A stretch of 64,000 nucleotides of DNA from Streptomyces sp. HPF1205 (GCF_020400825.1 NZ_JAINVH010000011.1:1-64000); one strand, 5' to 3'; positions 8,845 through 17,534 are shown, numbered from the stretch's first letter. Numbers and translations: made by a program. The notes: generated by a model from the sequence alone, not told the origin.

Positions 8845-9467
8845 CGAACCCCGAAGAGTCCCATCCTGCCAGCCGGTTTCCGCAGGTCAGAGAGGTGCAC
8901 GGAGCGCGAGCAAGTTATCCGCCAAGCTACTCTTCCCCGTCGGGGAAGGCTGCTCGGCGATCTCCCGCCCCGGGGGTAACGGGAGGCGACCCGCGCCGGG
9001 GGGCGCAGGTCGAAGGGGCTGCGGCCGAGGGCGAACCGCAGCCGCAAGAGAAGCCACCCTCTACCGTCGTTGCAGCTGCTGCGTCGCGCAAGCGTTCACC
9101 GATGTCGCGCGAGCGCAAACGCGTCCGCATGTGCAACGTCCGCCTCAACGACGACGAGCATCGCCGTTTGACGGCGGCAGCGCGCGTCGTGCGTACCAGC
9201 CTTCCCGCCTATCTGGTACGTGCCGGTCTTGCCGCTGCCCGTGACGCCGATGCCACAGCCGCCGCCGTGGCCGGGCAGCGGGAGCTGGTCACCGAGTTGT
9301 TCGCCGCGCGCCGGCACCTGGGACAGGTCGGCAACAACCTCAACCAGATTGCCCGCGCGATCAACTCCGGCGCCCATCCCTCCGAGGTAGACGTCGTGGT
9401 CGCCGCCGTCCACCGCGCCATCCAGCGCGTGCAGGACGCCGCCGACCAGCTCCTCGACCGGACCTAG
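8841..9467 (+). CDS. MobC-like relaxosome accessory protein
   Basis: This gene encodes a 208-residue protein. The C-terminal 120 residues carry the MobC pattern: a basic RERKRVRMCNVRLNDDE start, a ribbon-helix-helix-like region, and the hallmark GNNLNQIARAIN at about 163-174. Such proteins help the relaxase bind and open oriT. GTG at 8841 overlaps the previous stop and has AAGGA 10 nt upstream. The first 85 residues are low-complexity, though, and ATG at 9102 could be the true start, leaving 8845-9101 as non-coding DNA with hairpins. The relaxase gene begins 23 bp downstream. Confidence 0.75.
   Translation: MTNPEESHPASRFPQVREVHGARASYPPSYSSPSGKAARRSPAPGVTGGDPRRGAQVEGAAAEGEPQPQEKPPSTVVAAAASRKRSPMSRERKRVRMCNVRLNDDEHRRLTAAARVVRTSLPAYLVRAGLAAARDADATAAAVAGQRELVTELFAARRHLGQVGNNLNQIARAINSGAHPSEVDVVVAAVHRAIQRVQDAADQLLDRT
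8932..8985. other. Candidate oriT: paired inverted repeats in the 5' part of mobC
   Basis: CTTCCCC-GTC-GGGGAAG (8932-8948) forms a 7-bp stem with a 3-nt loop. CTCCCG and CGGGAG (8962-8967 and 8980-8985) form a second stem around a GGGGGTAA-containing spacer. Relaxase binding and nick sites usually lie beside mob genes and next to such hairpins. No nick sequence can be assigned from the letters alone. Confidence 0.35.
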
Positions 9468-9489
9468 CAGCACGGGCAGGCCCATCTCA

Positions 9490-11208
9490 GTGATTCCACG
9501 AATCCACAGCCGCGGCGCGAACACCTACGGTCTGCTGTCCTACCTGTACGGGCCCGGGCAAGCCGAGGAGCACACCGACCCGCACCTGGTCGCTTCGTTC
9601 GACGGCATGGCCCCCGACCCGGGTCGCGATCCGGCGGCGACGCTGAAGGAACTGCAACTCCTGCTCGACCAGCCTGTGGCCGCCGCTGAGGACGAGCGCC
9701 GTCCGGCTGAGCACGTGTGGCACCTGTCGGTGCGCAACGCCCCCGAAGACCCGGTCCTGTCTGACAGCGACTGGGCCGACATCGCCCGCCGCATGGTGGC
9801 CGCGACCGGCATCGATCCCGGCGACGGGGCCGGATGTCGGTGGGCCGCGGTCCGGCACGCCGACGATCACATCCACATCATCGCCACCCTGGTCCGCGAG
9901 GACGGCTACAAGCCTGCCCTTGACCAGGACGCGCGACGTGCCCAGGCCGAAGCCCGCCTGCTCGAAGTCGCCTACGGACTGCGCCGGCTCAGCGCGGGGG
10001 ACGGCACCGCCGCCCGTCGGCCCACCGGCGCCGAACGCCACAAGGCCGAGCGCACCGGCCGCGAGCGCACGGCGCGCGAGGACCTGCGCGAAGCCGTTCG
10101 CCGCGCGGTCGCCGGCGCTGCTGGCGACGAGGAGTTCTTCGACCGCCTGGGCCGTGCCGGGTTGCTTGTCCGGGTGCGTACCTTGCCCTCCGGTGACCTG
10201 TCCGGTTACAGCGTCGCGCTGCCCGACGACCTTAACGCCAGTGGGGAGCCGGTGTTCTACTCCGGCTCCACCCTCGCCCCGGACCTGTCGCTGCCCCGGA
10301 TCCGGCAGCTCTTCGATACCGCGCCCGAGCGCGAGGGTGGTGAGACGCCGCCGGTCTCGGCGTCCGGGCGCTCCGGGCGGCGCCCGGCACCCGCGCGCCG
10401 CCGGACCGCCGAGGCTGCCTGGGCGGCGATCCTCCTCATCGATCAGGGAAGCGATGGTGAGGCGGCAGCGCAGATCGCCGCTGCCGGCGAAGTTCTCGAC
10501 GCGCTCGCCCAGACTTCGGCCGCCCACACCCGGCGGGAACTGCGTGAGGCCGCAGCCGCGTTCGAGCGGGCGTCCCGCTCGCACGTCCGGGCTGAGCGAC
10601 GGCACGCGCGGGCGCTGCGGCGGGCGGCCCGGGATTTGGTCTACTCCGGTCCCGCGCTGGGCCGCGGCGAGGACGGTGCCGGCACCGCGATGGCCATCGA
10701 CATGCTGTTCTTCCTGGTCATGGCGACCGCCCACTGGCACGGCCGCAAGCAGCACGCCCAGCAGGCCGCCGCCGCCCGGCAGGCCGCCGAGCATCTGCGT
10801 GCCGCCTACCGCAAAACCGCAGGCCGAACGCTGTCCGCCGCCTACCGGCGCGGCCGAGCGCTTCCTGCGCCGGTGCGGGAGCGGCAGGCAGCCATCGTGT
10901 GCGAGGCGCTGCCGGAGCTGGCCGATCAGATCCTGGCCGAACCCGGCTGGTACGCCTTGGCCGCCACCCTCGCCGACACCGAGGCAGCCGGCCACCAGCC
11001 GGGCCGCCTGCTCGCCCAGGCAGCCACCCGCAGGGAACTGGACACCGCCGAATCGTTCAGCGACGTCCTTCTCTGGCGGCTGCGCCGCACCGCCGGCCTT
11101 CCCGCAGACCCGGCCGCGCCCCGCCGAGGTGCCACTGCCCGCACGGCCGCGCCGAAGCCGCCCAGAACGCCGGGGCAGTCGGGGCGCGATCCGGGCCGGA
11201 CGGTCTGA
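9490..11208 (+). CDS. Relaxase/mobilisation nuclease (MobA/VirD2-like)
   Basis: The 572-residue protein has relaxase motifs in order: an N-terminal tyrosine-rich motif I (NTYGLLSYLYGPG, residues 11-23), motif II near 75-90 (HVWHLSVRNAP), and the metal-binding histidine motif III (RHADDHIHII, H123, H127, H129). It would nick oriT, stay bound to the 5' end and guide the strand into the transfer channel. The C-terminal half is helical and Ala/Arg-rich without a primase or helicase motif. GTG at 9490 is the only start that keeps motif I. It follows mobC by 23 bp. A degenerate paralogue lies at 46183. Confidence 0.9.
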   Translation: MIPRIHSRGANTYGLLSYLYGPGQAEEHTDPHLVASFDGMAPDPGRDPAATLKELQLLLDQPVAAAEDERRPAEHVWHLSVRNAPEDPVLSDSDWADIARRMVAATGIDPGDGAGCRWAAVRHADDHIHIIATLVREDGYKPALDQDARRAQAEARLLEVAYGLRRLSAGDGTAARRPTGAERHKAERTGRERTAREDLREAVRRAVAGAAGDEEFFDRLGRAGLLVRVRTLPSGDLSGYSVALPDDLNASGEPVFYSGSTLAPDLSLPRIRQLFDTAPEREGGETPPVSASGRSGRRPAPARRRTAEAAWAAILLIDQGSDGEAAAQIAAAGEVLDALAQTSAAHTRRELREAAAAFERASRSHVRAERRHARALRRAARDLVYSGPALGRGEDGAGTAMAIDMLFFLVMATAHWHGRKQHAQQAAAARQAAEHLRAAYRKTAGRTLSAAYRRGRALPAPVRERQAAIVCEALPELADQILAEPGWYALAATLADTEAAGHQPGRLLAQAATRRELDTAESFSDVLLWRLRRTAGLPADPAAPRRGATARTAAPKPPRTPGQSGRDPGRTV

Positions 11209-11285
11209 AGAATTCGTGAGTAGAAACCGGCGATGGCGCACGAGAGGATTGGTTTCACATCGCATGCACAGCACAGGGGAGGGCC

Positions 11286-11768
11286 ATGTTCCGCCGCCGC
11301 AGGTATGAAGAACCCCCGGGACTGCAGGAGTTCATCCAGCAGACCGCCCACCTGATGGACCCCACCTCGCCCGAGCTTTCCCGGCGCGTCCAGGAGGCAC
11401 TCGCCGATACCGCACCGGCCGGCCCGGCAGCTCATGCCAGTGAGGACTTCCTGCCTCCGGCTTTGCGGGCTCCCGACAGCCGGGAGCTGGCCGGCGAGAT
11501 GATGGAATTCCCGTGGCCGCTGGAAATCGACGGCACCATCCGTACCTGCCCGGTGTGCGGAGTCGACCGCGACTGGCTGGTGCTGTGCGTGGGCCCGGAC
11601 ATCTGGCTGCGCTGCCGCAGCGCCCACGAGACCCGCGAACCCGCCCTCAGCAGCGCGTGGTTCCACCGGATCTGCGGCCCGGTCGAAGATCTGCACGGCT
11701 CCAAGGAGGATGGCATCGCAAAGACGGGATTCGACGGGACGTTCTCCGGGATCGTCTTCCCGTCGTGA
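11286..11768 (+). CDS. Zinc-ribbon-like protein of unknown function
   Basis: The protein has 160 residues. Residues about 80-95 carry CPVCGVDRDW, and two more cysteines (VLCVG, RCRSAHE) follow, suggesting a small metal-binding domain. The N-terminus is helical (LQEFIQQTAHLMDP). ATG at 11286 has a strong GGGGAGGG just upstream. It is the last gene before the perfect terminator at 11903 and probably the end of the mobilisation transcript. Confidence 0.65.
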   Translation: MFRRRRYEEPPGLQEFIQQTAHLMDPTSPELSRRVQEALADTAPAGPAAHASEDFLPPALRAPDSRELAGEMMEFPWPLEIDGTIRTCPVCGVDRDWLVLCVGPDIWLRCRSAHETREPALSSAWFHRICGPVEDLHGSKEDGIAKTGFDGTFSGIVFPS

Positions 11769-11902
11769 CTCTCTGGTCAGTCCTCGATCGCGTCCGGCGG
11801 CATGGGCCGGCGAAGGCTGACATGACCAGCAGCGGGTGCGGCGGTCAGTAGGCCGGGCCGGCTCCGTTACGGCGGTCCAGGGCTGAGCCGGTCGGTAGAG
11901 AA

Positions 11903-11950
11903 AAGCGGGGCGTGCCCCCAGCCCTTCCGGGCTGGGGGCACGCCCCGCTT
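11903..11950. terminator. Perfect 22-bp hairpin between convergent genes
   Basis: The arms 11903-11924 and 11929-11950 pair without a mismatch around the loop TTCC. The stem starts AAGCGGGG and ends CCCCGCTT. It lies between the plus-strand mobilisation genes and the minus-strand DUF317 gene, so it can end transcription from both sides. T-runs are weak, which is common for terminators in streptomycetes. Confidence 0.9.
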
Positions 11951-11968
11951 GGTGTTGCTGCGTCCGGT

Positions 11969-12721
11969 TTATATGGGGGTGACGGTGGTCAGGTGGGGGC
12001 TGCCCAGGTCGGGGAGGGCGCGGCGGGGTACGGGGCGGGGGTCGGTGAGGGCGGCGGCGAAGGCGGCAACCAGGGTGTGCGGGGCGGAGTGGCTGAAGGC
12101 CGCGCACCACAGAAACGGGGCGCCGGCCTGGGGTTCGGCCCATGCCTGCCAGCCGGGCATGTGCGCGGTGGGGTCTTCGTCCCAGATTCCCTCGGGCAGG
12201 GTGCGCAGGGTCAGGCAGGCCACCAGGTGGGGGTCCCACATGGTGCTGTCGGGATAGGTGGGGTCCGGTGACCAGCCGGCGGCCAGCAGCTCGTCGATCA
12301 CCACGTCGGGGCCGTACCGGCGGGCGGTGGGGTCCTCGGCGGCTTCGGCGGTAAGGGCCAGGGCGGTGACGGCTTCGCCGGGCAGGCCGGCGGTCAGGTA
12401 GGCGTTCCAGGAAGCCCGCCGCCTGTCCGGCTCGGGGCGGGCCGAGATCCTCCAGGCCACCGGTAGGTCGCCCAGCAGCATCGGATAGTCGGGCAGGACC
12501 CACTCGGCGCTGCACAGCTGGCCGGGAGCAGCGAGCAGGAGGGTGTGCTGGGAGGTGGTCCAGCACGACCAGCCCGCGCCGGTGAGGGTGTCGGTGACGT
12601 GGTCGGCCAGGGCCTCGTTGTCGCCAGCGAGGTAGCGGGGACTGACCAGGAAGCGAGATGCGTCGTCAGGCGGCCGAACAGCGGGCAGGGGCGGCTCCGG
12701 GGTATCGGGGTCGAGGCTCAG
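11969..12721 (-). CDS. DUF317-domain protein (CTG start)
   Basis: The protein has 250 residues with the DUF317 pattern twice: VSPRYLAGDN near the N-terminus and FLWCAAFSHSAPHTLVAAF near the C-terminus, about 60 residues each, with AGW turns. DUF317 is found mainly in streptomycetes and its function is unknown. The open frame has no ATG, GTG or TTG before the conserved region except deep inside the upstream gene. A CTG at 12721-12719 overlaps the TGA of that gene as CTGA, with GAAGG just upstream, and is the most likely start. Paralogues are at 17787, 39899, 49098 and 50874. Confidence 0.75.
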   Translation of the reverse strand: MSLDPDTPEPPLPAVRPPDDASRFLVSPRYLAGDNEALADHVTDTLTGAGWSCWTTSQHTLLLAAPGQLCSAEWVLPDYPMLLGDLPVAWRISARPEPDRRRASWNAYLTAGLPGEAVTALALTAEAAEDPTARRYGPDVVIDELLAAGWSPDPTYPDSTMWDPHLVACLTLRTLPEGIWDEDPTAHMPGWQAWAEPQAGAPFLWCAAFSHSAPHTLVAAFAAALTDPRPVPRRALPDLGSPHLTTVTPI

Positions 12722-13008
12722 CTGCCTTCGCGGCCGAAGGCGTCCTCTGCGGCCGGGTGCAGCGGGGTGCGCCGGGTGCGGGTCGGCGGCTCGGTGAGCG
12801 CCTGCCACCCCAGCACCTGGGCGACCGCCACGGGAAGGTGTGTCTGGTGGCCGCTCTCGCCGGTGAAGACCGTCTGTTCCCCGTTCTCGGTCGTCGCGGT
12901 GATGGCGCCGATGGTGTGGGCGAAGGGGAAGTCGGGGTTGATGGCCAGCCGTACATCTCCGGCCGGGTCGTAGGCGGACAGGCGCTCGATCAGTTCGCCG
13001 ACCGTCAT
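12718..13008 (-). CDS. Small conserved protein (MTVGELIERL family), function unknown
   Basis: This gene encodes a 96-residue acidic protein starting MTVGELIERLSAYDP followed by VRLAINPDFPFAHTIG. This start is common in small phage and plasmid proteins of actinomycetes whose function is unknown. ATG at 13008 has AAAGGAA 6-7 nt upstream, better than the extended frame. It is followed directly by the DUF317 gene through a CTGA overlap. Its promoter should lie in 13009-13332, where two palindromes are found. Confidence 0.7.
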   Translation of the reverse strand: MTVGELIERLSAYDPAGDVRLAINPDFPFAHTIGAITATTENGEQTVFTGESGHQTHLPVAVAQVLGWQALTEPPTRTRRTPLHPAAEDAFGREGS

Positions 13009-13170
13009 GGGCGATTCCTTTCCTGCAATGGAGAATTGGGGGACGAGCACTCCATAAAGGTGCTTTGCTCACGGCCGCAGTCCAGCGCGGCAGCCAGTAC
13101 GCGGGGCCGCCTGGCCGGGCGCCATCGTTTCGCCTCCACCGGGGGAAACATTGTCCTCACGTGATCCCGT

Positions 13171-13243
13171 AAAGGGCCCTTTCACGCTTGGCGCGTTCCG
13201 GATCGGATTTCCTTCGGGTAGCGATTGACGGGAAGACGTCAAT
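13171..13243. promoter_or_regulatory. Palindrome and inverted repeat upstream of the DUF317 pair
   Basis: AAAGGGCCCTTT (13171-13182) is a perfect 12-bp palindrome. ATTGACG and CGTCAAT (13224-13230 and 13237-13243) form a 7-bp inverted repeat with a 6-nt spacer. Both lie in the 320-bp gap upstream of the minus-strand gene at 13008. They look like operator sites. No factor can be assigned. Confidence 0.4.
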
Positions 13244-13332
13244 TTTGACATGGCCTGGCAGGTTGTTCCAGTCCGTGCAGCGGTTTTGGCGTCTGCTGTC
13301 GGTGAACTCCCCACCATCCTGTTCCCGGGTAC

Positions 13333-13371
13333 AAACAGCGGCGGCGCCCTGGGTGGGCGCCGCCGCTGTTT
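13333..13371. terminator. 17-bp GC-rich hairpin with T-tract
   Basis: AAACAGCGGCGGCGCCC (13333-13349) pairs perfectly with 13355-13371 around the loop TGGGT, and a run of five T follows on the plus strand (13369-13373). It lies just past the stop codon of the minus-strand surface-protein gene and so is well placed to end that transcript, although the T-run is better for plus-strand termination. It may act in both directions. Confidence 0.8.
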
Positions 13372-13428
13372 TTCCCGTAGGGGTTTCTTGCTCGGGGTTC
13401 GGTTCCGCCTTTGTGGCGGTCTATTCAG

Positions 13429-14430
13429 TTAATTCTTTTCCTGCCTGGGCGGGTTGTGGGTGCGCCGGTAGCGGGCGCCGGACAGGGTGCCTGCTCCGAT
13501 GACCAGGAGCAGGCCGGCGGTGGAGGCGAGCCAGGTGGTGGCGTCGGCTCCGGTGTGGGCGAGTTGGGTGCGCGACGCCGAGGTGTTTCGCGTGGCCGAT
13601 GCGGGCGGTGTGGGTCCGGGCGGGGATACCGGGGCGGTCGCGGTGGGCAGGCTGGGTGTCGGTGGGGTGGACGCGCTGTTCGTTGGCCTGGCCGTCGGGG
13701 TGGGTGTCGGTGGGGTGAGGGCTGGGGTGGTGGTGTCGGTGAGGGTGACCGCGATCCGGGCGGTGGGTTCGGCGCGGACGGTGACAGGCTTGCTGTGGGC
13801 GGGGACCCCGTTGGGGCCGGAGTGTTCGGTGGCGGTGTAGGTGGTGCCGGTGCGGGCAGTGACGGGCAGGCTGGCCTGGGCGCTTCCCGTGTGGCCGGTG
13901 GTGACCGTGATCGCCTTGCCGGAGGGGTCGGTGAGGGCGACGACGGCGCCTTGAAGAGGCTTGCCGGTGCGGTCGACCACGCGAACGGTGAGAGCGGCCG
14001 GGGTGAACGGGTCGGTCACCGTCACCGTGACGGGGGCGGTGGTGCCGTCGGGAACAACGACGTCCTGATCGGGGGCTGCCTGGAGGATGGGGGTGCCGGT
14101 GGCGGTCTGCCGCAGGTGGTAGATACCGGCGGGCAGGGCGGTGAAGGCGAGGTCGCCGGTCGGGTCGGTGGTTCCGGTGGCGGCGGTGGTGCCGGCCAGG
14201 TCGGTGAGGGTGAAGGCGGCGCCGGGTACGGGTGTGTTGTCGGGGGCGGTGACGTGCAGCGTGATGCCGCCGGGCACGACATCCAGCGGTGTGGCGCTGT
14301 GCGGAGCGGACGGTGCGGCTGTCGGGGTGGCCGCGTTGGCCGGGACGCAGACCACCAGCGCCAAGGCGGCGGTCGTCAGGCCGAGAACGCCGGTGCACAG
14401 CGTCAGGCGGCTGGGGCGACGGTAGGTCAA
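13429..14430 (-). CDS. LAHTG-anchored SpaA-like surface protein
   Basis: The protein has 333 residues. It starts with a signal peptide (RLTLCTGVLGLTTAALALVV, cut near ANAA). Two prealbumin-like/SpaA domains follow (ITLHVTAPDNTPVPGAAFTL and LTVRVVDRTGKPLQGAVVAL starts), then a Pro/Thr-rich wall-spanning region. LAHTG at about 290-294, a hydrophobic helix and RYRR end it. LAxTG is the class E sortase signal of streptomycetes, so the protein should be covalently fixed to the cell wall. TTG at 14430 is used for lack of a better start. It lies 52 bp after a larger protein of the same type. A role in cell contact is inferred. Confidence 0.8.
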   Translation of the reverse strand: MTYRRPSRLTLCTGVLGLTTAALALVVCVPANAATPTAAPSAPHSATPLDVVPGGITLHVTAPDNTPVPGAAFTLTDLAGTTAATGTTDPTGDLAFTALPAGIYHLRQTATGTPILQAAPDQDVVVPDGTTAPVTVTVTDPFTPAALTVRVVDRTGKPLQGAVVALTDPSGKAITVTTGHTGSAQASLPVTARTGTTYTATEHSGPNGVPAHSKPVTVRAEPTARIAVTLTDTTTPALTPPTPTPTARPTNSASTPPTPSLPTATAPVSPPGPTPPASATRNTSASRTQLAHTGADATTWLASTAGLLLVIGAGTLSGARYRRTHNPPRQEKN

Positions 14431-14482
14431 GGAGCTTGTCTGCCAGGGTTGAGGTCGTCGGCGGTGGGCAGTCGTGCGGGGG

Positions 14483-16222
14483 TTATCGGCGGGCCGTGCG
14501 GTCGTGGCGGCGGTTGCGCCGGTAGCTGCCGGCGAGCAGGACGGCTCCGGCGCTGGTGAGGATTCCTGCGGTGATGGCCAGGGCGAGCCCGGCGTCGGCC
14601 CCGGTGTGGGCCAGGGTGCCGTGGCGGGGTGAGGGAGAAGCCGGTGCCGAAGGGGACGGCGGGGCGGCCCGCGGCGGGGTGGTCGTCGGCGTGGAGGGGC
14701 CGGGGGACGGCGTGGAGGGGGTCGGGGTGTCGGTGAGGGTGATGGTCACCGTGGTGCCGGGCCGTGCGGTGAAGGAGACCGGTGTCGCATCCGGGCGGTA
14801 GCCGGCGGGCGGAGCGGTTTCGGTGGCCCAGTACCGGGTGCCGTTCTTCAGTACCACGTCGAGCGAGGTGTGGGCGAGGCCGTCGTGGCCGGTGGTCAGG
14901 GTGAGGACCGCCGGGCCGGGGGCGTGCTGGCCGTGTGCATCGACGGTGTCGGCACGGATGGTGATCGTCGCACCGGGCAGGGGCCTGCCGGTGGTCTTGT
15001 CGGTCTTGCGGACGGTCAGTGCAGCGGGCGTGAACTCGTCCACAACAGTGATCGGATGGGCGGCGGCGGTCTGCCCCTCGGTAACGGTGACGCTCTGGTC
15101 GGGGGCCAGCTGGTGGATGCGGTCGCCTGCGGAGACCTCGTGGAGCCGGTAGGTGCCCGGCGGTAGGTTCTCAAAGTCCAGTACCCCGCGGCTGTCGGTG
15201 ACGCCGTGCGCCACGACAGTCTTTCCGGTCTGGTCGAGGAGTTGGAAGGTGACGCCGGCGAGGTGGCCGCCGCCCGGGTCGGTCTTGTGGATCTCGATAC
15301 CGCCCGGTGCCGACCGTACCGCCATGCTGACGGTGTCCTTCGCCGTGCTGGTCGTGCCGGCCAGCAGCATCCGCTGGGCGGCGGGATTGCGGGGGCGGAG
15401 GATCTGCAGACCGGTGGCGGGCAGGCCGCTGGCTTCGGCGGTCAGCGTGGCGGTGCCGCGCTGCCCGGTCCGGAACGTCCAGGAGGCGCTGCCGTCGGTG
15501 CCCGTGGTGACGGTGCCGCGGGCGATAGCCGAGCCCGATTCGGACCAAGCCACGGCGACGTCCGGAATCGGTGCGCCAGTGGAGGTGGAGGTGACCTTCA
15601 CCGTGGCGGTCACCTTCTGCCCGGCGTGGACCTCGGCCGCGGGCAGGGTGAGACGGAGGGTGTAGGGGCCGGCGTAGCGGGCGGCCTCGGTCAGGTAGCG
15701 CAGCGCCAGGGTGCGGGCGGCGGCCGGGACGACGGGGTAGGCCAGGCGCTGCCTGCCGCGGGAGCCGTTGATGCCGTAGGTGCCGCCGGCCAGCCACTGG
15801 TAGACGTCTGCGTCGACCGCGGCGGCCTGCACCGGATCGCGCGTCTGCCCGTACCGGCTGACCACATACGCCGCATACCGCAAGTCCTCGGCCGGGACGG
15901 GCTTGCCGGTGACCGACGACGTCCAGGACGACACCGCCTTCGGCGCTCCGTAGGCGCCGGCCGAATCCGGTCCGCGCCGCTCGGGATCCGCGCAGTACGT
16001 CTCATCGGTGCCGTGGATAGTGGTGCCGGGCGGGCCGTAGGCGCCGATGTGGCTCGTGCCCGGGTTGCCTTCCGCATCGGGAATGGAATAGCCCGGACCG
16101 AACCGGTCGGCGGACGATGACGCCGTCCAGCCGGGGGCCGAAGCCAGTGCGCACAAGACTGAGGCTGCGGCGAAGGCAGTTGCCAGCCGGGCGGGTTTGC
16201 GGATAACGCGAGTTCGGGTCAG
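14483..16222 (-). CDS. Large LAHTG-anchored adhesin-like protein with possible thioester domain (CTG start)
   Basis: This gene encodes a 579-residue protein. A signal peptide (RKPARLATAFAAASVLCALA) is present only if translation starts at CTG 16222-16220, which has GGAG 5 nt upstream; the first TTG at 16156 would cut the peptide off. Residues about 55-165 hold YCADP and a later VQAAAVDADVYQW, like the Cys and Gln regions of thioester adhesin domains. Ig-like and two SpaA-like domains follow (EIHKTDPGGGHLAGVTFQLL, LTVRKTDKTTGRPLPGATI), then a Ser/Pro stalk, LAHTG at about 537-541 and a membrane helix. It probably forms a surface adhesin that could hold mating cells together. Confidence 0.8.
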   Translation of the reverse strand: MTRTRVIRKPARLATAFAAASVLCALASAPGWTASSSADRFGPGYSIPDAEGNPGTSHIGAYGPPGTTIHGTDETYCADPERRGPDSAGAYGAPKAVSSWTSSVTGKPVPAEDLRYAAYVVSRYGQTRDPVQAAAVDADVYQWLAGGTYGINGSRGRQRLAYPVVPAAARTLALRYLTEAARYAGPYTLRLTLPAAEVHAGQKVTATVKVTSTSTGAPIPDVAVAWSESGSAIARGTVTTGTDGSASWTFRTGQRGTATLTAEASGLPATGLQILRPRNPAAQRMLLAGTTSTAKDTVSMAVRSAPGGIEIHKTDPGGGHLAGVTFQLLDQTGKTVVAHGVTDSRGVLDFENLPPGTYRLHEVSAGDRIHQLAPDQSVTVTEGQTAAAHPITVVDEFTPAALTVRKTDKTTGRPLPGATITIRADTVDAHGQHAPGPAVLTLTTGHDGLAHTSLDVVLKNGTRYWATETAPPAGYRPDATPVSFTARPGTTVTITLTDTPTPSTPSPGPSTPTTTPPRAAPPSPSAPASPSPRHGTLAHTGADAGLALAITAGILTSAGAVLLAGSYRRNRRHDRTARR

Positions 16223-16403
16223 GACAACTCCGTTGCTCTGAAGGGGACGGCGGGATGCGGGCCCGGATCGGTGGAATGCGCCGGTGGTTCAGCGCTGACG
16301 CCCGGGCCTGCCGCGCCCCAGGCAGCGGGGCATTGCGACTGCGGCAGGAAAGTGATCATGCGGGATCCTGAGACATCGCGCGTATTGTGCGTGGTGCAGG
16401 TTG

Positions 16404-16871
16404 TCAGCCGCACAGGACCTTGTTCGCCACCGCGTCGTAGGGCCAGGCTTCCTCGGTCGGCGCCTGCATGAAGCCGTAGACGTTGATGCATGTGTGCGGA
16501 GCCGTGACGTAGACCGGCCCGGCGTAATAACGGTAGTCGTGTTCGGGAGCTCCGTCGCAGGATTCCCGGGTACCGTTGGCTAGTTCAATGCATACAGTCA
16601 GCCCCGTGTTTTGTCCGGCCCAGGTCGTGATCGGGCGGGCGATGGCGCAGTTCCGGCCGGTTGCGGCGGAATAGTAGACGGAGACGTAGCCTCCCACTGA
16701 AGGAGATTCGGTGTAGGAGATCATGTTGTAGGTGGCGACCTTGGTGTACCCGCTGCCGCACGAGCCGCTGGGAAGCGACATGGCGCTGGCGGGTGAAGGC
16801 GCGCACAGCATGGCTGCCGATGCGGCAGTGGCGCTTGCGGTGATGAGGGCAACGCGGTGTCTGAAACGCAA
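16404..16871 (-). CDS. Secreted SapA-like (spore-associated protein A-type) protein
   Basis: The protein has 155 residues with a Sec signal peptide (RHRVALITASATAASAAML, cut near ASA). The mature part begins SCGSGYTKV and has conserved cysteines and a YYAGPVYV motif, as in streptomycete spore-associated protein A. TTG at 16871 has AAGGA 7 nt upstream and places the basic N-region correctly. The family is secreted and found with spores; its function is not established. Here it sits next to wall-anchored proteins in what looks like a surface gene group. Confidence 0.7.
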   Translation of the reverse strand: MRFRHRVALITASATAASAAMLCAPSPASAMSLPSGSCGSGYTKVATYNMISYTESPSVGGYVSVYYSAATGRNCAIARPITTWAGQNTGLTVCIELANGTRESCDGAPEHDYRYYAGPVYVTAPHTCINVYGFMQAPTEEAWPYDAVANKVLCG

Positions 16872-17045
16872 AGAGCTTTTCCTTTTATTCGGAGAACGTG
16901 GGTGGTATCCCCGAAGGGGGACTCGGGTCATCCACGGAGCGAGGGATCGGCCGACGGGCGGGCGGTCACGGGTGCCCGTCGCGCTGAAGAGGTGCCCGCA
17001 GTGGAAAGGCGGCGCGGGCCGTCAGCGGCTGAGGACGTGCTCAGG

Positions 17046-17534
17046 TCAGCGGGAGCGGCCGGGTTCGTGGTCGGCTGCCGGGGCGGGCAGGGCTGTGACG
17101 GTCCGGGGGCGGCGTCGTGGCGGGGTCAGGGGCGGGATGCTGGTGTTGAACCACATCCGTACGTACTGCGCGACCGCGGTCTGCAGCGCGGTGAAGTCGC
17201 CCTGTGCCCAGTCGGGTTCGGGGGCGTCCTGACGGACGGTGCCGGGCTGGATGTGGGTGCGGTGTTCGGCGCGCAGGCGTTCATCGCGTGCGGTGAAGGT
17301 GCCGTGGTCGGCGAACGCCAGATGCGCGGTGTCGATCTGCCCGTGGTCGGGATGGATAGCTGCCAGGCGCAGTCCGTTGAACTCGCCCTGGCGGATGGTG
17401 GGTGACAAGCTGATCCGCAGCCGCAGCGGGGCCGCCGCGGTGGGTGCGGCGTAGAAGACGGTGCCGATGACCACGGCACCGGTCAGCGGCAGGTCGAGGG
17501 CTCGGGTGAACAAGCCGGGTGCATCCAGCGTGAT
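17046..17534 (-). CDS. Protein of unknown function, probable ATC start
   Basis: The 162-residue protein has a beta-rich core (GAVVIGTVFYAAP, LRLRISLSPTIRQGEFNGLRL), a conserved-looking DHGQIDTAHLAFADHG stretch and an arginine/proline tail. I recognise no family. The frame stays open to 17696, but GGAGG lies 6 nt before ATC at 17534-17532 and no ATG, GTG or TTG is suitably placed. The upstream residues are arginine-rich shadow sequence. I therefore propose ATC as start. It follows the small gene at 17653 in the same direction. Confidence 0.55.
   Translation of the reverse strand: MTLDAPGLFTRALDLPLTGAVVIGTVFYAAPTAAAPLRLRISLSPTIRQGEFNGLRLAAIHPDHGQIDTAHLAFADHGTFTARDERLRAEHRTHIQPGTVRQDAPEPDWAQGDFTALQTAVAQYVRMWFNTSIPPLTPPRRRPRTVTALPAPAADHEPGRSR

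Noticed and set aside
9487..11274. A 595-codon frame opposite the relaxase gene
   Set aside because: It mirrors the relaxase gene in the antisense third-position frame and has glycine/valine/arginine-rich low-complexity sequence with no ribosome site.
10926..12566. A 546-codon minus-strand frame
   Set aside because: It runs through the perfect terminator and across two real genes in a wrong frame, and reads as Pro/Arg repeats.
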